A stretch of DNA of 64,000 bases from Bifidobacterium sp. ESL0769. Its GTDB lineage: Bacteria; Actinomycetota; Actinomycetes; Actinomycetales; Bifidobacteriaceae. The notes beneath the pieces are model-generated. The model was not told where the DNA came from and ran no database searches. It was given only the letters and a program-made list of their open reading frames with translations. A program made the position numbers and the translations under genes. Shown here in pieces: positions 16,545 to 23,552 of this stretch (the stretch's first letter is position 1; each line of letters starts with the position of its first letter). The stretch lies in the NCBI RefSeq assembly GCF_029395495.1, contig NZ_CP113918.1, forward strand, positions 2,418,001-2,482,000, given 5' to 3'.

Positions 16545-17567
16545 TTACTTCTTTTTCTTGCGCTTGCGCTTCGGCTGCTCACGCTGGAAACCGTGCTCCT
16601 CACGGAATTTCGCTTCCTCTTGGGCCTTCTGCAAAGCCTCTTCCTCGAGCGATATCTGGCCGGTCTTCTCACGACGCTTGTTCTCGTTGATATGGTCGCG
16701 CTTCTTCTTCTCGTCGTCCGCGCGGGAACCCGGCGTCGGGAACTCACGGACCTGCCAGAGCGAACGCAGCATGTTGCAGATGTTGTTGGTCAACCAGTAA
16801 ACGAGCACAGCGAACGGCATGGAAATGGCGGAGAAGATGTACATCAGCGGGAAGACCCAGGTCATCGCCTGCTGCATCTTGTACTGCGATCCCTCCATCT
16901 GGGCCGGCGGCAGGTTCTTACGCATGTTGTTGAACTGCATATACCACATCGCCAGGCACATCAGCACGGTAAAGATGCCGATAACGACCTTGCCGGAAGC
17001 GTTGGCCATGCCAAAAGTGTTCGAAATCTTGAGCCCGAAGAGGTAGGTGTCGGCAAATTCCGAGGCCGTCGCTTTGTCGAAGGCGCCGAGCGTTCCGCGC
17101 GAACCGTGCGCGATATACGGTATAGCAGAAAGCATATAGAACATACACATGAAAACGGGGCCCTGAATGACCATAGGCAGGCAGGAACCCATTGGGTTGA
17201 CCTTATTATCTTGGTAAAGCTTCATGGTCTCGCGGCTCATGGCCTCTTTGCTGGCCTGGTCCGTTTTGCCCTTGTACTTCTTCTGGATGTGCATCATCTT
17301 GGGCTGCAGCGCCTGCATCCTGGCCATGGCCTTCATCTGCTTGATGTACATCGGCAGGATGATGGCGTGGACGACGAGCACAAGGAAGACGATGGCGAGA
17401 ATCCACGAAAGCCCACGCGACGGCAGGCCGATTAGGGTCATGAGCTTGTGGAACCAGTACATGATCTCGCTCATGAGCCATTCGATAGGCGTCAGGATCT
17501 TGTAGACCCAGCCGAATACGCCATTATCCAAAAGGAAGTGGTTGTAATCAGGATTGGTAAAGTTCAT
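16545..17567 (-). CDS. yidC: Membrane protein insertase YidC
   Basis: Inserts and folds membrane proteins with or without SecYEG. The 340-residue product begins with a membrane-proximal segment (about 15-35). It has the conserved helices LSWILAIVFLVLVVHAIILPMY, PMVIQGPVFMCMFYMLSAIP and VVIGIFTVLMCLAMWYM, then VFPLMYIFSAISMPFAVLVYWLTNN. The Lys/Arg-rich, basic C-terminal tail (about 285-340, ending KRKRKKKK) can bind ribosomes. It overlaps the yidD stop by one base (TAATG), so translation is coupled. Confidence 0.96.
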   Translation of the reverse strand: MNFTNPDYNHFLLDNGVFGWVYKILTPIEWLMSEIMYWFHKLMTLIGLPSRGLSWILAIVFLVLVVHAIILPMYIKQMKAMARMQALQPKMMHIQKKYKGKTDQASKEAMSRETMKLYQDNKVNPMGSCLPMVIQGPVFMCMFYMLSAIPYIAHGSRGTLGAFDKATASEFADTYLFGLKISNTFGMANASGKVVIGIFTVLMCLAMWYMQFNNMRKNLPPAQMEGSQYKMQQAMTWVFPLMYIFSAISMPFAVLVYWLTNNICNMLRSLWQVREFPTPGSRADDEKKKRDHINENKRREKTGQISLEEEALQKAQEEAKFREEHGFQREQPKRKRKKKK

Positions 17568-17980
17568 TAGGCCGTCTCCTTCACGTCTGAGGCCAATGGG
17601 GTCAGTCGCGGCTCTTCGTGAGCTTTGGACCAGGAAAATCTATAGAAAATCGAATAATGCTGGGGCACGTCGTCGATGCCGCCGTTGCTCCATGGCCGGC
17701 AGCGCAGCAGCCGCAGCAGCGCAAGCAATCCCCCGCGTGCGGCGCCGTAACGGCTTACCGCCTGAATCGCGTAGTTGGAGCAGGACGGATAATACTTGCA
17801 GCAAGGCGGGTTTCCGGCGGAAATATGGACTTGATACCAGCGTACGGCGGCAAGCATCGCGCGCGCGAAAACGGAACGAGAAGACTTAGAACGTAAGGAC
17901 TTACCGGATTGAGAAACCGGCATCCTCGTTCCCGCGACAACAGCGATATTCGTCGCTTCCGATACGCTTTCGGCAGTCAT
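17567..17980 (-). CDS. yidD: Membrane protein insertion efficiency factor YidD
   Basis: Small membrane-associated protein that aids YidC-dependent insertion. It has 137 residues. The family core is at about 40-105, with the cysteine-rich [20 protein letters not shown] and the C-terminal [14 protein letters not shown]. The core is flanked by 40 extra N-terminal residues and a C-terminal extension of about 30, longer than the roughly 85-residue norm. Its start overlaps the rnpA stop (ATGA). Confidence 0.93.
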   Translation of the reverse strand: MTAESVSEATNIAVVAGTRMPVSQSGKSLRSKSSRSVFARAMLAAVRWYQVHISAGNPPCCKYYPSCSNYAIQAVSRYGAARGGLLALLRLLRCRPWSNGGIDDVPQHYSIFYRFSWSKAHEEPRLTPLASDVKETA

Positions 17981-18525
17981 GATCGGTCACCTTGGCGGCT
18001 GCTGGTTTGGAGGTTTATACCATCACGATTTGCGCGGCTCTTACGCCCCTGAGTCTGCGCCTGACCTGCCGCCTTTCGGCTTACCGCAGCGAACAGCTCC
18101 CCTACTTGGGTATCCAAGGACGAGAAATCTGCGCGTGCGGCGCTCGGCTTGGCGCGCATGACAATATCGCAATGCTCCGGCAAACGGTCTTCATATACGC
18201 GGGCCAAAACGCGAAAACGGCGCTTGACGTGATTGCGTGCAACGGCGTTACCGACGTTTTTTGACACAGCAAGCCCAAGGCGTCGCTCCGACATCTTCTG
18301 CCGGATCGCGTCTGCGGATACGGAACCACTCGTAGCTTCCTTAGCCATTGCTTCCATAGCCTTGCCGGTCGATTCTGCCTGTGCTGCGGCGGCGTGACGG
18401 CCATCGGCGTCAATGCAAGAAGAATCGTCGTACACCAAGAAATGCACGACGATATCCTTTTCAGTGACTTTTCTGCGACGCTTCAGCACCCGGACAAAAT
18501 CACGATGGCTTTTCAGCCGATCCAT
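17977..18525 (-). CDS. rnpA: Ribonuclease P protein component
   Basis: Protein subunit that helps the RNase P RNA trim tRNA 5' ends. It has 182 residues against about 120 for the family. The excess is an Ala-rich insert at about 35-75 ([20 protein letters not shown]) and a basic C-terminal tail. Family features are [17 protein letters not shown] at the start and the RNR-type block [14 protein letters not shown] with [10 protein letters not shown] before it. It is 18 nt downstream of rpmH, the classic pairing. Confidence 0.94.
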   Translation of the reverse strand: MDRLKSHRDFVRVLKRRRKVTEKDIVVHFLVYDDSSCIDADGRHAAAAQAESTGKAMEAMAKEATSGSVSADAIRQKMSERRLGLAVSKNVGNAVARNHVKRRFRVLARVYEDRLPEHCDIVMRAKPSAARADFSSLDTQVGELFAAVSRKAAGQAQTQGRKSRANRDGINLQTSSRQGDRS

Positions 18526-18543
18526 GCCCTTGCCGCCGATTAA

Positions 18544-18678
18544 TCAGACAGCCAGGTTCTTGCGGCCCTTGGCGCGACGGCGGTTGAGCACCGCGCGACC
18601 GGCGCGGGTGCGCATGCGAGCGCGGAATCCGTGCTTCATGTGGCGACGGCGGTTATTCGGTTGGAATGTCCTCTTCAT
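18544..18678 (-). CDS. rpmH: 50S ribosomal protein L34
   Basis: A 44-residue basic protein, [20 protein letters not shown], ending GRKNLAV. Length and sequence are those of L34. It is the first gene of the rpmH-rnpA-yidD-yidC-khpB block. In most bacteria, dnaA lies divergently just beyond it; here the next genes are unrelated. Confidence 0.97.
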   Translation of the reverse strand: MKRTFQPNNRRRHMKHGFRARMRTRAGRAVLNRRRAKGRKNLAV

Positions 18679-19203
18679 AATATGCTCCCGGTTTTCTTTT
18701 CAGCCATGCAAAAGCACGGCTCCTCATGAGTCAAGCTCTACCAAGTTACTCCTACCCCTAGTCTCAAGTCAAAACGACCGCCGAAACTCACGCGAAACCG
18801 TGTACAAGGTATCCACATTGATTGCGGTGAATTTTCGCGACACGCCCGGAATGTGGATAACTATAAGCGTACGACCAAAGTACTCAGTTTCCCCTCGCTG
18901 ACTGCACTCGTGTTCACTGGACAGCAAAGGCGAGGTTCGGGAGCCATTGCAAATCAAAGGCAAACAACGTTATCCTGAAGGCTTTATCAAAAGGGGCTAC
19001 ACGAGTTTTAGTTTCCCGTCACACGATTCTACTTATCATCGGAAAGATTACACCGGTAAATAGGTTTATGACTTAATTGTCTTTGGGAATATCTTATAGT
19101 CTGTCTTGTTATTATTTACACTACAGTTTCTGGTAGGCGGACTATTGGAATCTGTAGTGTAATACATAGAACGAATATCACAAATTCGCGGAGAAGAGAG
19201 CAA
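18679..19203. other. rpmH upstream region with DnaA box, dnaA absent
   Basis: This 525-bp gap has a perfect DnaA box at 18852-18860 (minus orientation) and a one-mismatch site at 18809-18817, next to the 10-mer GCGACACGCC (18837-18846). On the minus strand a TTGACT element near 18772 could be part of the rpmH promoter. I see no ORF worth calling. Confidence 0.6.
18811..18970 (+). repeat. Diverged duplicate of DnaA-box DNA, left copy
   Basis: This stretch resembles 21761-21945. Shared blocks are ATCCACATT, GCGACACGCCCGG followed by ATGTGGATAAC or ATGTGCATAAC, and GTGTTCACTGGA. Confidence 0.7.
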
Positions 19204-19386
19204 ATGCCGAACAGACTGATGTTGGACAGGAGCGAAACTGGTCTCAATGACCCCCGCTTCAAAAATAAATCCGCTAGTATTAATGATCTTGTACGTTTTA
19301 TAGATGGGAAAATTGCGGATCTGCAAGATCCAAAGCATGGACCACGTGTTTTTGACCCGATGAATTCAGGTTCAGGTCGCAACTGA
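19204..19386 (+). CDS. Small hypothetical protein
   Basis: A 60-residue frame starts with ATG after GGAGAAGAGAG, a good ribosome binding site, and stops just before a strong hairpin. The product is polar (MPNRLMLDRSETGLNDPR) and not recognised. The start signal plus terminator-like hairpin support a real gene; the short length leaves doubt. Confidence 0.45.
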   Translation: MPNRLMLDRSETGLNDPRFKNKSASINDLVRFIDGKIADLQDPKHGPRVFDPMNSGSGRN

Positions 19387-19393
19387 CGGCATC

Positions 19394-19448
19394 GCACAGA
19401 TTTTGCGAATGGTCATGCCAATCGCTTGGCCATTTGCAAAATCTGTGC
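19394..19448 (+). terminator. Large hairpin after the small ORF
   Basis: A 19-bp stem with one mismatch, GCACAGATTTTGCGAATGG (19394-19412) with its complement at 19430-19448, has a 17-nt loop. There is no U run. It separates the small ORF from the next gene and rules against a start at 19426 inside the loop. Confidence 0.75.
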
Positions 19449-19563
19449 CAGCGAACCTATTGAGCAAGTACAGCAAATACAAAAGAGAACAAGGTCGAAT
19501 GGAAACTCGCCGTCAACACGGTTTATACGGAGAGCCCTAAGAACACGGAGAAAGCACATACCC

Positions 19564-21342
19564 GTGAAGAATGTCAGCAAAGCAGCAGAATTTAATGGGT
19601 TAGACTCCTCTGACGATGATGCGGAGGAATATCAAAACAGTCGGATTTGTAAATATTCTCAAGAGCACAGTCCTGAAGTAGATTTTTTATGGAGCCTAGC
19701 CATCGGCGAACCAGAATCTTGGATATGCCAAGAGCATCGTAAAGTAGACCTTTCTGAATCAGACCATCAGAAAGAAACGTGGACTTTCGAAATCAGCTGG
19801 ACAACACTACATGAAATAGCAAAAGCCCATGGTTTAACGCTCACACCGGGTAGTTTCATACCGTTACCGATACTCGGATTCCGCCGTTTTGTCCCGACCA
19901 AATATGAATGCACCAGTCACCCAGAAGCGTACATGACGCACCGCCACACCAATGACCGTTTCGCGACTCTGATGACTATCAGAGCTATTTTCGGTAAAAC
20001 TCCAGATCTTTCGGATCCCCTCTTGCAGCAATGTTATGAAAACGCATGCGCGGCATTCAACTACGGATGCAGCCTCAGTGAAGAAGCTCTCGACAGTTCT
20101 GTAGCGCGACAAAGAAAAGATATCGCCGACCTTTGGAAAACATACAAGCAATGTCTTACGGAACACAACTCCGAGAACGTCTCTCCGATAGAGCTTGACC
20201 ATTTCGTATCAGCGACAAAAATCATAGATTCATATACCAAGGAATATCCTGTTCTGCTTTACACAAAGGTAAAAGAATCAGGGCATGAAATCTTTACAAT
20301 CCGAGTCGAACGACACGCTCCTGCCTGGAAACGCTCACGCATGTTGCGCTATGTAAAGGAAGATTGGGAAGACGATCAAACCGATATCAAGGCAAAATGG
20401 AAAAATGAAGAGGAGCAAGAAAAGTATCTGCCTTTCTACCGCCATCGATTTTGGGCCCGGTATCTTTTCACGCTTTGCCGATTTCGGCAAGTTGGTCTGA
20501 GACGACAGTGGTTACGTCAGTCATCATTTCTCGAGGTGGTCTTTCCCAGAGACTGTCGCCCGGCATTAATCTTTGATCGAGGCCTGATCAACCAACGTAG
20601 CCTGTTCAGTGGAAATACGCTATTTTCGCCCATGAGCATACGCAGTGAAGGAAAGAAGAACGAAAGCGACTCGGCAACTCCTGCAACTGCAGGCAAGAAA
20701 ACGCTCGAGGACAATCCTGAAACGCATACTCATGACCGTCTGATAGCCGTTGTGATTCCAAGACTACGAGTCGTAGCTCCGATTCTGGTGTTCTTTGCCG
20801 TGGAATTCATGCTACTCATTGGCTTCTGTTTTATCCTATTAAACAATGAATGCACGGAAACCGCAGTGCCTATATTCGGCAACGCAATATTGGCACAATT
20901 CATCTTGACTTGGCTTATCGCAGACCGTAAAGAAAGCTCGATGGCAACCAGCATCCTCATAACGCCCCGCGTGTTGGTGCCCGTACAGGCAGTGATAGTC
21001 AACGCTGTGATGCTATTCCTTTCCATAGGTAAACGGTGCAACAGCAGCAATTGGCAATCAGCACAAATCTCAATAGGGCAAATCACGATAACCTGGGCTT
21101 CCATAGCATGGACGATATTCGTCATTGGCGCATTGTTATGGCTTGTTTTAGGTATATGGCTCGGTGTCTATCTCTATGTTCGTCACGATACATACATTCA
21201 TTCGCCCGAAAAATCCGAAAAAATGTGGGACATATCGGGAGTCAGGTCGTACAAAGATTCGTATGATCAAATATTTTCAAGTCATCCCAATGACAATAGT
21301 GCCGTTCGCGGAGCACTAGACGTTCACCGTGACGACGAGTGA
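19564..21342 (+). CDS. Unrecognised protein with four C-terminal membrane helices
   Basis: I do not recognise the family. The frame is open from about 19426, but that TTG lies in a hairpin; GTG 19564 (VKNVSKAAEF) is the first later start, giving 592 residues. Residues 1-390 are soluble, mixed charged, with Trp/Tyr-rich stretches (WKRSRMLRYVKEDWEDD; YRHRFWARYLFTLCRFRQ). Hydrophobic segments lie at about 397-420, 433-452, 470-490 and 510-540, followed by a cytoplasmic-type tail. It could be an envelope sensor or an enzyme with a membrane anchor. It is flanked by diverged copies of DnaA-box DNA, so it may have arrived as an insert at the rpmH junction. Confidence 0.6.
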   Translation: MKNVSKAAEFNGLDSSDDDAEEYQNSRICKYSQEHSPEVDFLWSLAIGEPESWICQEHRKVDLSESDHQKETWTFEISWTTLHEIAKAHGLTLTPGSFIPLPILGFRRFVPTKYECTSHPEAYMTHRHTNDRFATLMTIRAIFGKTPDLSDPLLQQCYENACAAFNYGCSLSEEALDSSVARQRKDIADLWKTYKQCLTEHNSENVSPIELDHFVSATKIIDSYTKEYPVLLYTKVKESGHEIFTIRVERHAPAWKRSRMLRYVKEDWEDDQTDIKAKWKNEEEQEKYLPFYRHRFWARYLFTLCRFRQVGLRRQWLRQSSFLEVVFPRDCRPALIFDRGLINQRSLFSGNTLFSPMSIRSEGKKNESDSATPATAGKKTLEDNPETHTHDRLIAVVIPRLRVVAPILVFFAVEFMLLIGFCFILLNNECTETAVPIFGNAILAQFILTWLIADRKESSMATSILITPRVLVPVQAVIVNAVMLFLSIGKRCNSSNWQSAQISIGQITITWASIAWTIFVIGALLWLVLGIWLGVYLYVRHDTYIHSPEKSEKMWDISGVRSYKDSYDQIFSSHPNDNSAVRGALDVHRDDE

Positions 21343-21429
21343 AATGGGCCCAAACCATCCCGGCACTACAGGCACACGAATAGCGACGATTTAAGACACG
21401 CACCTACACACCCACCCTGCAACCAGAGC

Positions 21430-21770
21430 GCGACACGCCGATGAAGTGACGAATTTACTGGGGTTTGAGGACACGTCAAATCCTTCCAAATGGTCATGAA
21501 ATGTAAGGCAAAGTAGGACGGCAAACGTTCCACACGACTTCCGGCAACGCCGCCGGGAAGCAAGCCCAAAGCAGCGTCAATGCACAGACATCCAACAAGC
21601 CAGCAGTAGGCCTCACCCGCACCAACGCCGCCGGCACCCTACAGCGAAGCGTAAGACCCTCGCCACATTCCTGCAACGACTGAAGCAACCGGGCCACCAA
21701 ACGACAACCAGCCGCCAGATCTCACCGGCTGGCACCATCGAATCTAAGTCATCTGCAACCATCCACATTT
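21430..21770 (+). pseudogene. Remnant of a phase-variable adhesin gene
   Basis: 21430-21556 matches the distal half of the shared upstream region found before the four C-tract genes. It then jumps, at CGGCAACGCCGCCGG, into sequence matching the N-terminal stalk of those genes: QSSVNAQ, SNKPAVGLTRTNAAGT, KTLATFLQRLKQPG in broken frames, as in the gene at 23553. The promoter, leader and C tract are deleted, as is everything after the stalk. The junction uses a short repeat present in both the upstream region and the gene body, so a recombination deletion is likely. Confidence 0.75.
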
Positions 21771-21945
21771 ATTGTGGATAACTTTTGCGACACGCCCGGG
21801 ATGTGCATAACCCTGAGCATTCGACCACAGTGCCCTGTTTTCCCGCGCTAATCGCGCTTTTTCGTGTTCACTGGATAGCAACGGATACCAACAGACATCA
21901 ACAGCGAAGTTCAGGAGCGATTTGGAATCGAGGTCAAATGGTGTT
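21761..21945 (+). repeat. Diverged duplicate of DnaA-box DNA, right copy
   Basis: The partner of 18811-18970. It contains perfect TTATNCACA boxes at 21773-21781 and 21802-21810 (minus orientation) and GCGACACGCC at 21787-21796. Its presence suggests that 19.0-21.7 kb was inserted into, or duplicated with, the sequence upstream of rpmH. Confidence 0.7.
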
Positions 21946-22010
21946 ACCTTGGAACGTTCGGCCGAAACGAGTAATACTCACCGATTCGGCCAAAAAGCAC
22001 GGATTACACG

Positions 22011-22217
22011 TTGAAAGATGTGGCATATGCATATGGCCATGTAACGGGAAACCTAATATTCCAGCGTAATGGTGAACTATATATTAAGTTCACCGGCGCA
22101 CATAGCGGCGATCCTCTCGTCACATCCATCGAAGTTGTAATGAAAGTGAATGACGATAGACAATTAGTGATATTCCATATCAACGCAGAACAAGGCAATT
22201 TTTGGGACAAAGACTGA
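22011..22217 (+). CDS. Possible small hypothetical protein
   Basis: A 68-residue frame (TTG start; internal GTG at 22020) ends 10 nt before the first of three tandem paralogs. The middle looks like beta strands (GNLIFQRNGELYIKFTG, TSIEVVMKVND). There is no good ribosome binding site and no recognised family. Confidence 0.35.
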   Translation: MKDVAYAYGHVTGNLIFQRNGELYIKFTGAHSGDPLVTSIEVVMKVNDDRQLVIFHINAEQGNFWDKD

Positions 22218-22227
22218 AAGAAGAAAA

Positions 22228-22500
22228 ATGTTCGAACGAATCAAGAAATACAAAAAAGACCGAGAATGGCACTGGGACGACAGCAAAGCCGTCATGTACA
22301 CCGGCGAAGAAGCACAAAAGCAAGCCAACGCAGTGCTGATGTACATCACCGGTGCTCCTGACGCGGACACTGCGGTACAGATGCTGTTGGAAGAGGATGG
22401 CAAAAAGTCCAGCAAACGCTCCAAAAATGTACGCCATACACAATTTAAGCTACCGACTTGGCTACGCACACGCCTTGCCAAACCGAATCCTTCGGCATAG
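22228..22500 (+). CDS. Small tandem paralog 1 (WHWDDSKAVMYTGEEAQ family)
   Basis: A 90-residue protein not recognised as any known family. It begins MFERIKKYKKDREWHWDDSK, continues with a predicted helical segment ending in TGAPDADTAVQMLL, and has a basic tail. AGAAGAAA precedes the ATG. Two more copies follow at 22 and 5 nt spacing, so this is a three-gene tandem duplication, probably one transcript. Tandem small paralogs beside large surface proteins can be immunity or accessory proteins, but nothing here shows that. Confidence 0.6.
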   Translation: MFERIKKYKKDREWHWDDSKAVMYTGEEAQKQANAVLMYITGAPDADTAVQMLLEEDGKKSSKRSKNVRHTQFKLPTWLRTRLAKPNPSA

Positions 22501-22522
22501 AACCCCGGACTGAGAAGAAACG

Positions 22523-22809
22523 ATGTTCAAGCGAATTAGACAATACAAAAAAACCACGAATGGCATTGGGACGACAGCAAAGCCGTCGAATACACCGGCG
22601 AAGAAGGGCAGCAACATGTCAACCAATTATTAATGGACCTTACTGGCGCACCCGATGTAGATACCGCCGAAAAAATACTATTGTCGAACGTGACGTACGA
22701 AGGACGCTTCCCATGGCAAACCAAACGCCCCAAAAATGCACGCCGCACACGGGTCAAGATGCCGGCCTGGCTCCGCGCACACCTTGCCAAATCGAATCCC
22801 TCGGCATAG
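22523..22809 (+). pseudogene. Small tandem paralog 2, frameshifted at an A7 run
   Basis: The ATG and MFKRIRQYKK match paralog 1, but a one-base deletion at an A7 run (A6-G in copies 1 and 3) shifts the frame. Sequence after the shift still matches (WHWDDSKAVEYTGEEGQ, LTGAPDVDTAEKILL, ending HLAKSNPSA) in the other frame to TAG 22807. As written, the product stops after about 36 residues. The homopolymer could make this reversible, or it may be decay or a base-calling error. Confidence 0.7.
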
Positions 22810-22814
22810 AAACG

Positions 22815-23024
22815 ATGTTCGAACAAATCAAGAAATACAAAAAAGACCGGGAATGGCACTGGGACGACAGCAAAGCCGTCATGTACACCGGCGAAGAAGC
22901 ACAACGACAGGCCAACGCTGACCTATTACGTTTCACCGGCGCAACCAGCATGGAAGCTGCCATGCGGACGCTTTCAAACCCAGCTCACCGCAACCAGTCT
23001 CGGATAAGCCAACGCGACCGATAG
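22815..23024 (+). CDS. Small tandem paralog 3, shorter C-terminus
   Basis: 69 residues, MFEQIKKYKKDREWHWDDSK then TGEEAQRQANADLLRFTGA, with a different, shorter end (NQSRISQRDR). The start is 5 nt after the stop of copy 2. The final codons are part of the GCGACCGATA repeat array that follows, suggesting the 3' end was replaced by that element. Confidence 0.6.
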   Translation: MFEQIKKYKKDREWHWDDSKAVMYTGEEAQRQANADLLRFTGATSMEAAMRTLSNPAHRNQSRISQRDR

Positions 23025-23138
23025 CACGACCGATACGAGCATTATCGGTCGCGCGTGACCGGTAAAAGCCTTGTTTATTCCATATATCGGTCGCGTTATC
23101 GGTCGCTTGACCCGAGTGCGACCGATACGCGACCGATA
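23014..23138. repeat. Seven copies of GCGACCGATA in both orientations
   Basis: The 10-mer lies at 23014, 23026 (one mismatch), 23118 and 23129 in plus orientation, and at 23043, 23085 and 23097 inverted, giving the order + + - - - + +. The array can fold into several alternative hairpins. It starts in the stop codon of small paralog 3. It could be a terminator, a regulator array or a REP-like element. Confidence 0.8.
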
Positions 23139-23274
23139 GCAAGGGCGACACCATGCGGCGTATATAAAGGTACAAGCCAAAATTGGGCAGGATGTGAAAT
23201 GCTAAATCAAACCATCAGCACAAAACCGACGACAATCTGAGCCACAACTAACATATCCGCCCTGCAGCTGGAGC

Positions 23275-23552
23275 GCGACACGCCGATGAAGTGACGAATT
23301 CACTGGGTTTTGAGGACGCGTCAAATCCTTCCAAACGGTCATGAAATGTAAGGCAAAGTAGGACGGCAAACGTTCCACACGGCTTCCGGCAACGGTGCCA
23401 GAAAGCTCGTACCCGTCATGGTCTTGGGTTGAATTTGGGCGTAAGACACCCTAATGTTTAATCAATAGTTTAGGTGTTGTGTGAAATCGCGGCGTAATAC
23501 GAAGTCGCGTCTAGAAGAGTTTGAAGTTTTGAAGTAAAAGGGTGGGTTCCTT
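23275..23552 (+). promoter_or_regulatory. Shared upstream region with promoter, copy 1
   Basis: This 278-bp block is shared with 43295, 50511 and 59666. It starts with GCGACACGCC and includes AAATGTAAGGCAAAGTA. The likely promoter is TTGAAT (23429-23434), a 17-bp spacer and TAATGT (23452-23457); this spacing is kept in all four copies. The leader mRNA would be about 90 nt and ends in an AAGGGTGGG ribosome binding site 5-6 nt before the ATG. Confidence 0.7.

Noticed and set aside
22458..23024. 188-aa ORF spanning small paralogs 2 and 3
   Set aside because: Its first 115 residues are out of frame with the homologous sequence; only the final part is real and is called as paralog 3 from ATG 22815.
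23014..23138. CRISPR array
   Set aside because: The repeated unit is 10 bp with mixed orientation and irregular spacing, with no cas genes in the window.
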